A stretch of 45,118 nt of DNA from Pseudomonadota bacterium (GTDB lineage: Bacteria > Desulfobacterota > Desulfovibrionia > Desulfovibrionales > Desulfomicrobiaceae). Numbering within the stretch: position 1 is the stretch's first letter; each line of letters opens with the position of its first letter. The position numbers and the translations under genes were made by a program. Shown piece by piece: positions 1 to 7,901 of the stretch. The notes under the pieces are model-generated. The model did no database searches. It saw only the letters and a list, made by a program, of their open reading frames with translations, and was not told the DNA's origin. The stretch covers positions 1 through 45,118 of the forward strand of contig JAEWKZ010000135.1 in NCBI GenBank assembly GCA_023393525.1, in the 5' to 3' direction.

Positions 1-77
1 GGGCGGCCCCTTTTCGGATTGACCCGGACGCGACCTTGGGTCACTAGTCCGACTTTTACCACCGCACGGGAGAACGC

Positions 78-1379
78 ATGAGCACAACCTACGCAATCGT
101 CGGGGCCGGACTGGCCGGATGCGAAGCCGCCTGGCAACTGGCCCAGGCCGGACAAAACGTCGTCCTCTATGAAATGAAGCCGAAACGCTTCTCCCCGGCG
201 CACCAGAGCGAGGACCTGGCCGAACTGGTCTGCTCCAACTCCTTTCGCTCGGCGGAGCTTGAAACCGGCATCGGCCTCTTGAAGCTCGAAATGGCGGAAC
301 TGGGCAGCCTGGTCATGGAGGTGGCGAAAACCGTGGAAGTGCCCGCCGGCAAGGCACTGGCCGTGGACCGCGAACTTTTCTCGCGCGAGATGACCAGGCG
401 CATCCAGGAGCACCCGCGCATCACCCTGGCGCGAAGCGAAGTCACGAGCCTGGCGGAACTGGACGACAAGGGCTACGCCGCCGTGATTGTCGCCGCCGGC
501 CCCCTGGCCAGCGACGCACTGTCCTCGGATCTCTCGCGCATCGTCGGCCAGGACAGCCTGGCCTTTTACGACGCCATCGCCCCCATCGTGCTCACCGAGT
601 CAGTGGACATGGACGTGGCCTTCTGGGCCTCGCGCTACGCCCCGGAAGAAAAGGACTACCTGAACTGCCCCATGAACGAGGAGGAATACCTGGCCTTCGT
701 GCGCGCGCTGGTGGCCGGGGAGAAAGTTGAGCCCAGGGAGTTCGAGAAGGAAATCCATTTCGAAGGCTGCCTGCCCATCGAGGTCATGGCCGAACGCGGA
801 GAAATGACCCTGGCCTTCGGCCCCCTGAAACCCGTGGGCCTCGTCGATCCGCGCACCGGCGAGCAGCCCTTCGCCGTGGTGCAGCTGCGGGCCGAAAACC
901 GCGAAAAGACGGCCATGAACATGGTCGGATTCCAGACCAAGCTCAAATACGGCGAACAGAAACGCATCTTCGCCGCCATCCCCGGCCTCGGCCACGCCGA
1001 ATTCCTGCGCATGGGCAGCATCCACCGCAACACCTACGTCCTGGCCCCGGAAGTCCTGACCCCGACCCTCGAACTCAAGGAACGTCCGGGAACCTATTTG
1101 GCCGGGCAGATCAGCGGCGTCGAAGGGTACCTGGAATCCGCCGCCACCGGCCTCTGGCTGGGTCTTCACCTGGCCGGACGGCGCGGGTTGCCGCCGCGGG
1201 AAACAGCCCTGGGCGCGCTGCTCTCGCACCTGCACACCCCGGCCAAACACTTCCAGCCCTCCAACGTCCACTTCGGCCTCATGCCCGCCCTGAACATGAA
1301 AGCGCCCAAAAAGAAGCGCAAGGCGCTCTATGCGCAGCGGGCGCGGGAAGTCTGGAAAAGATGGATCGGCGGGGAATAG
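78..1379 (+). CDS. trmFO: Methylenetetrahydrofolate-tRNA-(uracil-5-)-methyltransferase (folate/FAD-dependent)
   Basis: Forms 5-methyluridine at position 54 of the tRNA T-loop, taking the methyl carbon from methylene-THF with FADH2 as reductant; cytosolic. The 433-residue length is normal for the family. The N-terminus carries a dinucleotide-binding GAGLAGCEAA motif (about residues 9-18) for FAD. C52 in VCSNSFRS and C231 in EGCLPIE match the two conserved functional cysteines known in TrmFO. The ATG follows a GGGAG ribosome-binding site. The gene converges on the GH57 gene, and palindromic sequence lies between them. It depends on methylene-THF, whose metabolism is served by folD later in the window. 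Identification is secure. Confidence 0.97.
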   Translation: MSTTYAIVGAGLAGCEAAWQLAQAGQNVVLYEMKPKRFSPAHQSEDLAELVCSNSFRSAELETGIGLLKLEMAELGSLVMEVAKTVEVPAGKALAVDRELFSREMTRRIQEHPRITLARSEVTSLAELDDKGYAAVIVAAGPLASDALSSDLSRIVGQDSLAFYDAIAPIVLTESVDMDVAFWASRYAPEEKDYLNCPMNEEEYLAFVRALVAGEKVEPREFEKEIHFEGCLPIEVMAERGEMTLAFGPLKPVGLVDPRTGEQPFAVVQLRAENREKTAMNMVGFQTKLKYGEQKRIFAAIPGLGHAEFLRMGSIHRNTYVLAPEVLTPTLELKERPGTYLAGQISGVEGYLESAATGLWLGLHLAGRRGLPPRETALGALLSHLHTPAKHFQPSNVHFGLMPALNMKAPKKKRKALYAQRAREVWKRWIGGE

Positions 1380-1385
1380 GGGAGA

Positions 1386-1424
1386 GGAGGAATGCCTCCG
1401 GCGGGCAGGGGACGCGTCCCCTGC
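1386..1424. repeat. Tandem palindromes downstream of trmFO (REP-like)
   Basis: Two adjacent inverted repeats are visible: GGAGG-aatg-CCTCC at 1386-1399 and a perfect 20-base palindrome with 10-base arms (GCAGGGGACG and its complement) at 1405-1424. They lie between convergent genes. The wording resembles GC-rich intergenic elements I recall from Desulfovibrio-type genomes, which is inference. Neither has a T-tract of its own. Confidence 0.6.
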
Positions 1425-1455
1425 GCCCCCGTGCAGGAATGCGGATACCCATGCC

Positions 1456-1482
1456 GTAGGGGCGAAAAATTTTCGCCCCTAC
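1456..1482. terminator. Bidirectional terminator between trmFO and the GH57 gene
   Basis: A perfect inverted repeat with 13-base arms (GTAGGGGCGAAAA and its complement) and one central base. The A and T runs sit at the hairpin centre, so each strand gives a GC stem with a U/A-rich upper part. It includes the stop codon of the minus-strand glycosidase at 1479-1481. It fits termination for both converging transcripts. Confidence 0.65.
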
Positions 1483-3605
1483 CCCGGAACAGACAGACCC
1501 AATAATTGGCACAGCTCCACGTGCACGCCCCGGTTCGGCGCGGCCATGACCGCGTTCTGGGCCTCCCACCAGTAGATGGACAGCCCCAGACGGCGCGAGC
1601 GCGTGATCAGATCGACCAGGGCGTGGGCCTGTTCCGGCAGGAAGAGGGCCATCTTTGTGCCGCGCTCCTCGACCAGGCGTTCCAGGAGCTTGCGCACCCC
1701 CGGATTGGCCGCGAACCACCCGGTCAGAAAATCCTGGATGCCCGCCGGCAGCTCCTGGCCTTCGAACAGCCAGTTCCAGGCCAGCCCGGGAATCTGGAGG
1801 GCCAGAAGCTCCTGGGCCTGGCCCTGACCCTCGCTGAAATCGGACAACAGCGGCCCCATGTCGCGGGCCAGCAGACAGGAAACCCGCAGCAGTTCCCGCT
1901 CGTGCTCCACCGCCAGGCGGTAGGCCGCCTCGGCCTTGTGCCTGGAACGGGGTGAAAACTCCTCCGGCCCGTCGAGAGGCGTGGTTTCCTGCTCCAGGGT
2001 CTGGGTCCAAAAACACGTAAGCGAGCTGCCGCGCGCATCTGTCGCGAGTTCGAGCCGCACGCCCGGCCAGGCCATCTCCTGCCGGTCCTCCGCCGCCGAA
2101 AAACGGCGCGGATAGACGGCAAGCTCGTGCGCGGACGGTCGCCGGGGCGTGACCAGCCGCTCCCACAACGCCGCCCCGTCCCAATCGTCGCGCATGTTGG
2201 ACTGCGCCTCGGCCAGCACGCGCACGAACCCGGCCTCCACATCGGGTCCGCCCGTGGCGGTGAGCAGATCCAGGGCGCGACGGGCCGAGGTCAGGCCGTT
2301 CAAGGGCTCGATGCGGGCGATGTCGTCGAAAAACCAGGCGCAGCTCGAAAAACTGGCCAGGGCCATGCGCTGCATGAGCAGCAGGCGGCAGGCGTCGATG
2401 CGCTGCGCGGAGTCAAGTCCGGGCAGGCAGTGCCGGTCCAGAAAATCGGCCAGGCCTTCGCCACCGGCCAGGACCAGCCCGTATTCGCGCAGCGCGGCCC
2501 CGCTGTCGCGGAACAGGCCGCCCCCTTTCTTGGAATACTGCTCGTCCACATAGTATTTCAGATAGTTGAGACACCGCCGCAGCGGTCTGCGCCAGTCCTG
2601 AATCCAGTCCGGATGCCCGCCGTCGGAACAGCCGCAGTGGGTTTTCCAGCGTTCCACCCCGTGCGCGCAGCTCCAGGAGGTGTTCTCGTGGATGAGCACC
2701 TCGTCCGTGGCCGGATGATCGGCAAGATAGGCGGCGTAATTGGTCAGGGCGACATCGTCGCGCCCCTCCCGGGCCTGCTGGACGACATACGCCAGCGCCA
2801 TTTCGCCGAACATGAAATGATGCCCGTAGGATTCGCCGTCCGTGGCGATGCTGCGCAGGCCATGGGCCAGCGAGCCGGTCAGCCGGCTCCAGAAGTTTTC
2901 GCCGCTGCCGAGCAGCCGCTCGAAAGCCACGGCCCGGGACACGGGCCCGTCATAAAAAAACACGCTTATGGACTTGCCTTGAGGGAGCTTGACCAGATAG
3001 GGCCGCGTGGTGTCGAGGCTGTCTTCGTTCACGGAATGCAATGCCCCGTCCCTGTCTCGCACGGCCTGCGCCTGCCTCGGAGCGAGAATGGTGAAACGGA
3101 TGCCCGCCTTCGCCAGCGCCTCAAGGGTCGGCAGATCCACGGCCGTCTCGGCCAGCCACATGCCTTCGGGGTCGCGGCCGAAACGGGTCCGGAAATCCTG
3201 GACAGCCCAGGCCACTTCCAGGTCCTTGTCCAATTCCGTGGCCAGGGGCATGATGGCGTGATGGTACACCTGAGCCAGGGCGTTGCCGTGGCCCAGGCGT
3301 TCCAGGCTCCGCCTGTCGCCGTCCAGGATGCGCGCGTAGGTTTCCGGAGCGTGGAGTTCCATCCAGCGCAGCAGGGTGGGCCCGAAATTGAAGCTCATCC
3401 AGGCGTAGCAGTTGACCAGCTCGCCGATCATGCCCGTGCCGTCCAGCCGCCGCGCCCAACCCAGGGGAGCATAGCACTCCCTGGTGATGCGCGTGTTCCA
3501 ATCGTGCTCGGGGGCGGCGCTGCCCTCGGGCAGCACGTCTTCGAGCCAGGGATCGAAACGGGGCGGCTGGTAGAAATGGCCGTGTATGCAAAGCGCTTTG
3601 GACAT
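1479..3605 (-). CDS. Glycoside hydrolase family 57 protein (DUF3536-type)
   Basis: A 708-residue GH57 family protein; the family includes alpha-amylase and 4-alpha-glucanotransferase activities acting on alpha-glucans such as glycogen. The N-terminal HGHFYQPPR motif, GMWLAETAVD (nucleophile Glu region) and ATDGESYGHHF (acid Asp region) are the family's conserved blocks. The C-terminal half matches the DUF3536-type extension in my recollection. The start is placed at the ATG at 3605 (MSKALCIHGHF), not further upstream, because CTGGAG precedes it by a short spacer and the conserved block begins at once. No signal peptide is seen, so it is probably cytosolic. The exact substrate cannot be read from sequence. 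Confidence 0.88.
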   Translation of the reverse strand: MSKALCIHGHFYQPPRFDPWLEDVLPEGSAAPEHDWNTRITRECYAPLGWARRLDGTGMIGELVNCYAWMSFNFGPTLLRWMELHAPETYARILDGDRRSLERLGHGNALAQVYHHAIMPLATELDKDLEVAWAVQDFRTRFGRDPEGMWLAETAVDLPTLEALAKAGIRFTILAPRQAQAVRDRDGALHSVNEDSLDTTRPYLVKLPQGKSISVFFYDGPVSRAVAFERLLGSGENFWSRLTGSLAHGLRSIATDGESYGHHFMFGEMALAYVVQQAREGRDDVALTNYAAYLADHPATDEVLIHENTSWSCAHGVERWKTHCGCSDGGHPDWIQDWRRPLRRCLNYLKYYVDEQYSKKGGGLFRDSGAALREYGLVLAGGEGLADFLDRHCLPGLDSAQRIDACRLLLMQRMALASFSSCAWFFDDIARIEPLNGLTSARRALDLLTATGGPDVEAGFVRVLAEAQSNMRDDWDGAALWERLVTPRRPSAHELAVYPRRFSAAEDRQEMAWPGVRLELATDARGSSLTCFWTQTLEQETTPLDGPEEFSPRSRHKAEAAYRLAVEHERELLRVSCLLARDMGPLLSDFSEGQGQAQELLALQIPGLAWNWLFEGQELPAGIQDFLTGWFAANPGVRKLLERLVEERGTKMALFLPEQAHALVDLITRSRRLGLSIYWWEAQNAVMAAPNRGVHVELCQLLGLSVPG

Positions 3606-3697
3606 AAAAACTCCAGAAGTTTGATTGATACAGCTACCTTTAAACAAAACCAAGATGCCGTCAAAGCGCAAAGACGAGGACGGCAGGGGAGGATGCC

Positions 3698-4327
3698 TTG
3701 GGATTCATGTCAGCCAGCGTGGGCTTCACCCGTTACCGCATCGTGGAGGAAGACATCCCCTCGAGCCTGTGGCACGAAGTGGAAGACCGCCTCAAACGCA
3801 ACGCCTTTCGTGATATCGACGCCAGCGCCGAGGAACGCAGCTTCGGCTGGGTCTCCTTCGACAACATGCTCGATCCGGATTTCGCCTTGTGCCCGCCTGA
3901 AAAAGGGCCCTATCTGACCTTCACCCTGCGCCTGGACACGCGCCGCGTGCCGCCCGCGGTCATGAAAAAACATTTCGCCGTGGCCGTGAACGAGGCCATG
4001 CGAGCCATGCGCGACCAGGGCAAGAAATTCCTGACCAAGGAACAGAAAACCGAGATCCGCGAACAGGTCGAACTGCGCCTGCGCGCCCGCACCCTGCCCA
4101 TCCCGGCCTGCTTCGACGTGATCTGGGACACGAACCGGCAGGCCGTGTGGATCGCGTCCACCCAGTCCAAGCTGACCGAACTCTTCGAGGAGCTGTTCAC
4201 GCACACTTTCGGCCTGCACCTGGAGCCGCTGACTCCGTACTTTCAGGCCCTGAACATCCTCGGCCCCGAGCGCAAGGCCGAGCTTGACGATTTTGAACCG
4301 ACCGTTTTCGCCCTGGGAGGTGCATGA
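3698..4327 (+). CDS. rdgC: RdgC-like protein, N-terminal half (recombination-associated)
   Basis: RdgC is a DNA-binding protein that forms a ring-shaped dimer and limits RecA action. This 209-residue product resembles the N-terminal part of RdgC: an SVGFTRYRI opening, the segment around residues 90-135 ending in TLPIPACFDVIWDT, and a following strand-helix unit (AVWIASTQSKLTELFEELF). Full-length family members have about 300 residues, so this one is short. The missing C-terminal part seems to be encoded by the next ORF, which overlaps it by four bases. The start is uncertain: TTG at 3698 lies five bases after AGGGGAGG, while ATG at 3707 is further away. Homology was judged by eye. Confidence 0.7.
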   Translation: MGFMSASVGFTRYRIVEEDIPSSLWHEVEDRLKRNAFRDIDASAEERSFGWVSFDNMLDPDFALCPPEKGPYLTFTLRLDTRRVPPAVMKKHFAVAVNEAMRAMRDQGKKFLTKEQKTEIREQVELRLRARTLPIPACFDVIWDTNRQAVWIASTQSKLTELFEELFTHTFGLHLEPLTPYFQALNILGPERKAELDDFEPTVFALGGA

Positions 4328-4848
4328 TGGATCTGGAACACGCTGAATCGGTCGGCCTCCTGCTGGGCCAGGAATTTCTGACCTGGCTGTGGTTCGCCAG
4401 CGAAACAAGCAACGGGCTTTTCCGGACAAAGGAAGGCGAGGCGTTCTCGGTGACCGTGGAGCAGAAGGTCTCGGTTCAGGGCGGCGAAGGAGAGGCCAGG
4501 GAAACCGCCGTGTGCAGCGGCCCCATGGCCGAACTGCGCGAAGCGCGCATGGGCCTGCGCACGGGCAAGAAGGTCAACAAGGTCAAGGTCCGCGTGGAAA
4601 GGGACGAGGTCGCCTGGCAGGTGCTCCTGGACGCCGCCACCTTCACCCTGCAGGGCCTCAAGACGCCCAAGGTGGAAATGAAGCTGGAAGAGGGCGAGGA
4701 TCCGGACAGCCGCATTCTGGAAAAAATCTATCTGCTGGAAAAATGCATTGGTTTTCTGGACATCGTCTACGCGCGCTTCCTGGACCTGCGCTTCGGACCG
4801 CAGTGGCCCGAAGAAACGGCCAGACTGCGCAAATGGCTGGAAAACTGA
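4324..4848 (+). CDS. RdgC-like protein, C-terminal half (separate ORF)
   Basis: A 174-residue protein. The segment around residues 75-115, with a TGKKVNKVKV stretch followed by a charged strand and ATFTLQGLKT, resembles the C-terminal region of E. coli RdgC (GKRVTKLALTWED...LTIKRLKF) as I recall it. The N-terminal LLLGQEFLTWLWFASE would match the helix that joins the two parts. It overlaps the preceding ORF as ATGA, with GGGAGG just upstream, so it can be translated on its own. A second ATG at 4327 is possible. The simplest reading is a two-piece RdgC; an unrelated partner protein is the alternative. Confidence 0.6.
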   Translation: MMDLEHAESVGLLLGQEFLTWLWFASETSNGLFRTKEGEAFSVTVEQKVSVQGGEGEARETAVCSGPMAELREARMGLRTGKKVNKVKVRVERDEVAWQVLLDAATFTLQGLKTPKVEMKLEEGEDPDSRILEKIYLLEKCIGFLDIVYARFLDLRFGPQWPEETARLRKWLEN

Positions 4849-4884
4849 CCCGCAAAGCCCATCCAGTCCATACCGTACATAAAC

Positions 4885-4916
4885 CCGCCCCGGGACACAC
4901 AGGTGTCCCGGGGCGG
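4885..4916. terminator. Strong hairpin between convergent genes
   Basis: Perfect 14-base-pair stem (4885-4898 with 4903-4916) and an ACAG loop. On the minus strand it is followed by GTTTATG, on the plus strand by TAAACG, so the T-tract is poor in both directions. Its place between the rdgC pair and the PilZ gene supports a terminator role. Confidence 0.6.
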
Positions 4917-4935
4917 TAAACGTCACAGGGCCAAC

Positions 4936-5430
4936 TCAGTACAGGTAGCTTTGCAGGGCCTGGTAGCTGGCCAGGTCCGTGTCGTCGAAGCTGGCGCCGA
5001 CCTGATAGCTGTCTGCGGTCTGGAAAACCCGCTTGCCCCGGCACTGGATGGTTATGGGGCGCTCTTCCTGCGGCAGGGCGAAAACAACGTCGAAACAGCC
5101 CAGTTCCTTGTCGGCCAGCTCGCTGCTGGTTCCGTTCTTGGGCACCACGAGGTTGATGCCGCCCAAAGACAGGTTCGTTATCTTGCTGGCGTGAAAATAT
5201 TTCTGCGACCCGTTCTGGCCGCTGATGATGGCCGGAATGGCCTTGTGCTGACGAGGAAACCTGCGCCGGTCCTCCAGCAGGCTGTCCTGCCCGGCCTGCG
5301 ACTGCAGAAAATCCTGCAAAACGGCATCGATAAAGCCCGACAACGTGACTTTATTTTTCTTGGCGAATTTTTTCAAAGTCTTGCTGAATTCTTCCGTGGT
5401 TCGAAAACTGATCATCGTGTCTTTGGACAT
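4936..5430 (-). CDS. Ribbon-helix-helix plus PilZ domain protein
   Basis: 164 residues. Residues 5-45 (TMISFRTTEEFSKTLKKFA..., then a second helix) look like a ribbon-helix-helix DNA-binding fold. Residues 53-160 form a PilZ domain with both c-di-GMP contacts: R56xxxR60 and N86xS88xxG91. This predicts a transcription factor that senses cyclic di-GMP. The start is set at ATG 5430 because GAGGGAG lies five bases upstream; a longer frame to 5505 lacks such a site. It diverges from the purine-importer operon across about 340 bases, so it may regulate that operon or itself, which is inference. Targets are unknown. Confidence 0.75.
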   Translation of the reverse strand: MSKDTMISFRTTEEFSKTLKKFAKKNKVTLSGFIDAVLQDFLQSQAGQDSLLEDRRRFPRQHKAIPAIISGQNGSQKYFHASKITNLSLGGINLVVPKNGTSSELADKELGCFDVVFALPQEERPITIQCRGKRVFQTADSYQVGASFDDTDLASYQALQSYLY

Positions 5431-5768
5431 GCGTACTCCCTCTTCATAGGCAATCCTTCGGGACAAGTGTAAGACAGTATGACAGAACCGTGCCGCTGAC
5501 AGCAATAAATTTTAATTTCAAGATATTATGTAACAAAGGCCAAACACCCGACTCTCGCGGATCCAAAAGTCTCGTCTGTTTTTTTCGGATTTTTCGCGAT
5601 TCTGTCAACAACTGTCTGACATTTGTCCGATTTTGATGGATGGCCGGGAGGATTCCAGACTGTTGCCAGCTTTCGGGGTATTGGCTATGTGCCATGTGCT
5701 TGGAACTCTCGCCACGAATGGGCATCGTGCCCTAAGCTCTCCTTGCAGCAACACATTACGGAGGACGG
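5431..5768. other. Divergent intergenic region, PilZ gene / BMP operon
   Basis: About 340 bases without a gene, much AT-richer than the surroundings. Visible elements are an A/T-rich block at about 5505-5535 with a TATTAT hexamer near 5523, and a cluster of TGTC/GACA words at about 5602-5625 including TGTC-T-GACA at 5613-5621. A GGAGGA ribosome-binding site precedes the ATG at 5769. No promoter with two good hexamers and correct spacing stood out. It must hold promoters for both flanking transcripts. Confidence 0.5.
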
Positions 5769-6827
5769 ATGATGCGAAAATGTTTGCCCTTGTTCCTGTT
5801 GGCCCTGCTGGCCATGGGATCGACCTGCTTCGCCGAAGACATGAAAGTCGGTTTTGTCTATGTATCCCCGGTGGGCGACGCCGGATATTCCTATGCCCAC
5901 GACCAGGGTCGTCTGGCGGTGGAGGCCATGGACGGCGTGACCACCTCGTTTGTCGAGTCCGTGGCCGAAGGCCAGGATTCCGAACGCGTCATCATGAACA
6001 TGGCCCGCAAGGGATACGACGTCATCTTCGCCACCAGCTACGGCTACATGGACCCCATGCTGAAAGTGGCCAAGGATTTTCCCAAGGTCAAGTTCCTGCA
6101 CTGCTCCGGCTACAAGAACGCTGAGAACATGGCCAATTATTTCGGCCGCATCTACCAGGCCCGCTATCTTACCGGCATGGTCGCCGGCGCCATGACCAAG
6201 TCCAACGTGCTCGGTTACGTGGCCGCCTTCCCCATCCCCGAGGTCATCCGCGGCATCAACGCCTTCACCCTGGGCGCGCAGGCCGTGAACCCCGACGTGC
6301 AGGTCCGCGTGGTCTGGACCAAGACCTGGTACGACCCGGCCACGGAGAAGGAAGCCGCCAAGTCCCTCCTGGACGTGGGCTGCGACGTCATCGCCCAGCA
6401 CCAGGATTCCCCCGGCCCGCAGGAAGCGGCGCAGGAACGCGGCGTCTACTCCGTGGGCTACAACACCGACATGGCCGCTTTCGCGCCCAAGTCGCACCTG
6501 ACCTCCGCCATCTGGAACTGGGGCCCGTTCTACACGGAAATGGTCCAGCAGATCAAAGACGGCACCTGGAAGAGCGACTTCTACTGGCACGGCCTGGACA
6601 AGGGCATCGTCGACATCTCTCCCTTCGGCGAAATGGTGCCGGCCGAAGTGCAGAAGACCGTGCTGGACAAGAAGGCGGAAATCGCCGCCGGCACGTATCA
6701 GGTCTTCAGCGGCCCCATCAAGGATCAGGCCGGAGTCGAGAAGGTTCCCGCCGGAACGGTCATGGCCGACGCGGATCTGCTCGGATTCAACTGGTTCGTG
6801 CAGGGCGTTGTCGGAACCCTGGAATAA
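5769..6827 (+). CDS. BMP-family ABC transporter substrate-binding protein (nucleoside/purine type)
   Basis: A 352-residue periplasmic binding protein of the Bmp/PnrA family, whose characterised members bind purine nucleosides. Residues 1-23 are a signal peptide (basic MMRK, a hydrophobic core, cleavage near CFA/ED). The Cys near the cleavage point lacks a good lipobox, so signal peptidase I cleavage is more likely than lipidation. The mature part opens with KVGFVYVSPVGDAGYSYAHDQG, typical of the family. It leads an operon of two permeases, gpt and an ATPase, which points to a purine base or nucleoside as ligand. GGAGGA precedes the tandem ATGATG start. Confidence 0.88.
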   Translation: MMRKCLPLFLLALLAMGSTCFAEDMKVGFVYVSPVGDAGYSYAHDQGRLAVEAMDGVTTSFVESVAEGQDSERVIMNMARKGYDVIFATSYGYMDPMLKVAKDFPKVKFLHCSGYKNAENMANYFGRIYQARYLTGMVAGAMTKSNVLGYVAAFPIPEVIRGINAFTLGAQAVNPDVQVRVVWTKTWYDPATEKEAAKSLLDVGCDVIAQHQDSPGPQEAAQERGVYSVGYNTDMAAFAPKSHLTSAIWNWGPFYTEMVQQIKDGTWKSDFYWHGLDKGIVDISPFGEMVPAEVQKTVLDKKAEIAAGTYQVFSGPIKDQAGVEKVPAGTVMADADLLGFNWFVQGVVGTLE

Positions 6828-6836
6828 GGTTCCTTC

Positions 6837-7901
6837 ATGCTTCATTTAAGTGCCGTCAAACGACAGGAGCCCCTTGGCTGGGGCTCCTGTCTTGTTTTTT
6901 TCGCAGCCCTGGCCCTGGCCTTCACGGTCAGCGGGCTGCTCCTGGCCATGCAGGGCAAGCCTCCGGCCGACGCACTGTGGCTTCTGGTGCACAGCGCCTT
7001 CGGCTCGGGCTACGCCCTGGAGGACTGCCTGATCAAGGCCGTGCCCATTTTTCTGTGCTCCCTCGGCGTGGGCCTGACCTTTCGCTTGCAGATCTGGAAC
7101 ATCGGGGCCGAAGGCCAGTTCGCCCTGGGCGCGGTGGGCGCGACCTGGGCCGCGCTGACTTTTCCGGGATGGCCCTGGTACGCCCTGCTGCCGACCATGC
7201 TGCTCTGCGCGTCCCTGACCGGAAGCCTGTGGGGAACGATCCCCGCCGTGCTGCGGCTGAAGCTCCGGGCCAATGAAATCATCGTCACCCTGATGCTCAA
7301 CTATGTCGGCATCCTGATTCTCGAGTATCTTGTGTATGGAATCTGGAAGGATCCGGGCAGCTTCGGCTTTCCCATGACCAGCGAATTCGTGCCCGCCGCC
7401 GTGGTCGCGCGCATCGGCGACACCCGCCTGAACTGGGGCCTGCTGCTCTGCCTGGCCATCGGCGTGATGATGACGGTTTTTCTGCGCTCCACCCGCCTGG
7501 GCTACGAACTCCGGGCCTGCGGCGAGAACGTGCGCGCGGCCCGCTACGCCCGCATGCCCTACGCCAAGCTGGTGGTCCTGGTCATGGCCGTGAGCGGCGC
7601 CCTGGCCGGATGGGCCGGATTCCTGGAGGCCTCCGCCACCCTCGGACGACTCCAGCCGAGCATCATGTCCGGCTACGGGTACACGGCCATCGTCGTGGCC
7701 TGGCTGGCCAACCTGAACCCGCTGATCATCGCCGTCTCGTCCTTTCTTCTGGCGGGTCTGCGCGTGGGCATGGAAACCCTGCAACTCGATCTCCAGATCC
7801 CCGCCGCCTTCGGCTCCATCATGGAGGGGCTCGTCCTGCTGTCCGTCCTGGCCGGAGGATTCTTCTCCCGTTATCGTCTGCACCTGCGGAGGACCGCATG
7901 A
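6837..7901 (+). CDS. ABC transporter permease, BMP/nucleoside uptake family (first permease)
   Basis: A 354-residue inner-membrane permease of the BPD_transp_2 fold used by nucleoside importers (YufP/NupP type). Many hydrophobic segments are visible, starting with the one at residues 20-40. The block GVGLTFRLQIWNIGAEGQFALGA is highly characteristic of this subfamily, followed by LRANEIIVTLMLNYV. It starts nine bases after the binding-protein stop, and its own stop overlaps the next permease as ATGA, indicating translational coupling. It should pair with the second permease to form the channel. Function is firm; the substrate is inferred from gpt and the binding protein. Confidence 0.9.
   Translation: MLHLSAVKRQEPLGWGSCLVFFAALALAFTVSGLLLAMQGKPPADALWLLVHSAFGSGYALEDCLIKAVPIFLCSLGVGLTFRLQIWNIGAEGQFALGAVGATWAALTFPGWPWYALLPTMLLCASLTGSLWGTIPAVLRLKLRANEIIVTLMLNYVGILILEYLVYGIWKDPGSFGFPMTSEFVPAAVVARIGDTRLNWGLLLCLAIGVMMTVFLRSTRLGYELRACGENVRAARYARMPYAKLVVLVMAVSGALAGWAGFLEASATLGRLQPSIMSGYGYTAIVVAWLANLNPLIIAVSSFLLAGLRVGMETLQLDLQIPAAFGSIMEGLVLLSVLAGGFFSRYRLHLRRTA

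Noticed and set aside
2127..3917. 596-codon frame on the plus strand
   Set aside because: Antisense to the GH57 gene and running out of frame into rdgC; composition bias typical of a shadow frame.
5431..5768. Purine riboswitch before the purine importer operon
   Set aside because: No match to the conserved loop words and three-way junction of the purine aptamer was seen, and these riboswitches are mainly found in Firmicutes.
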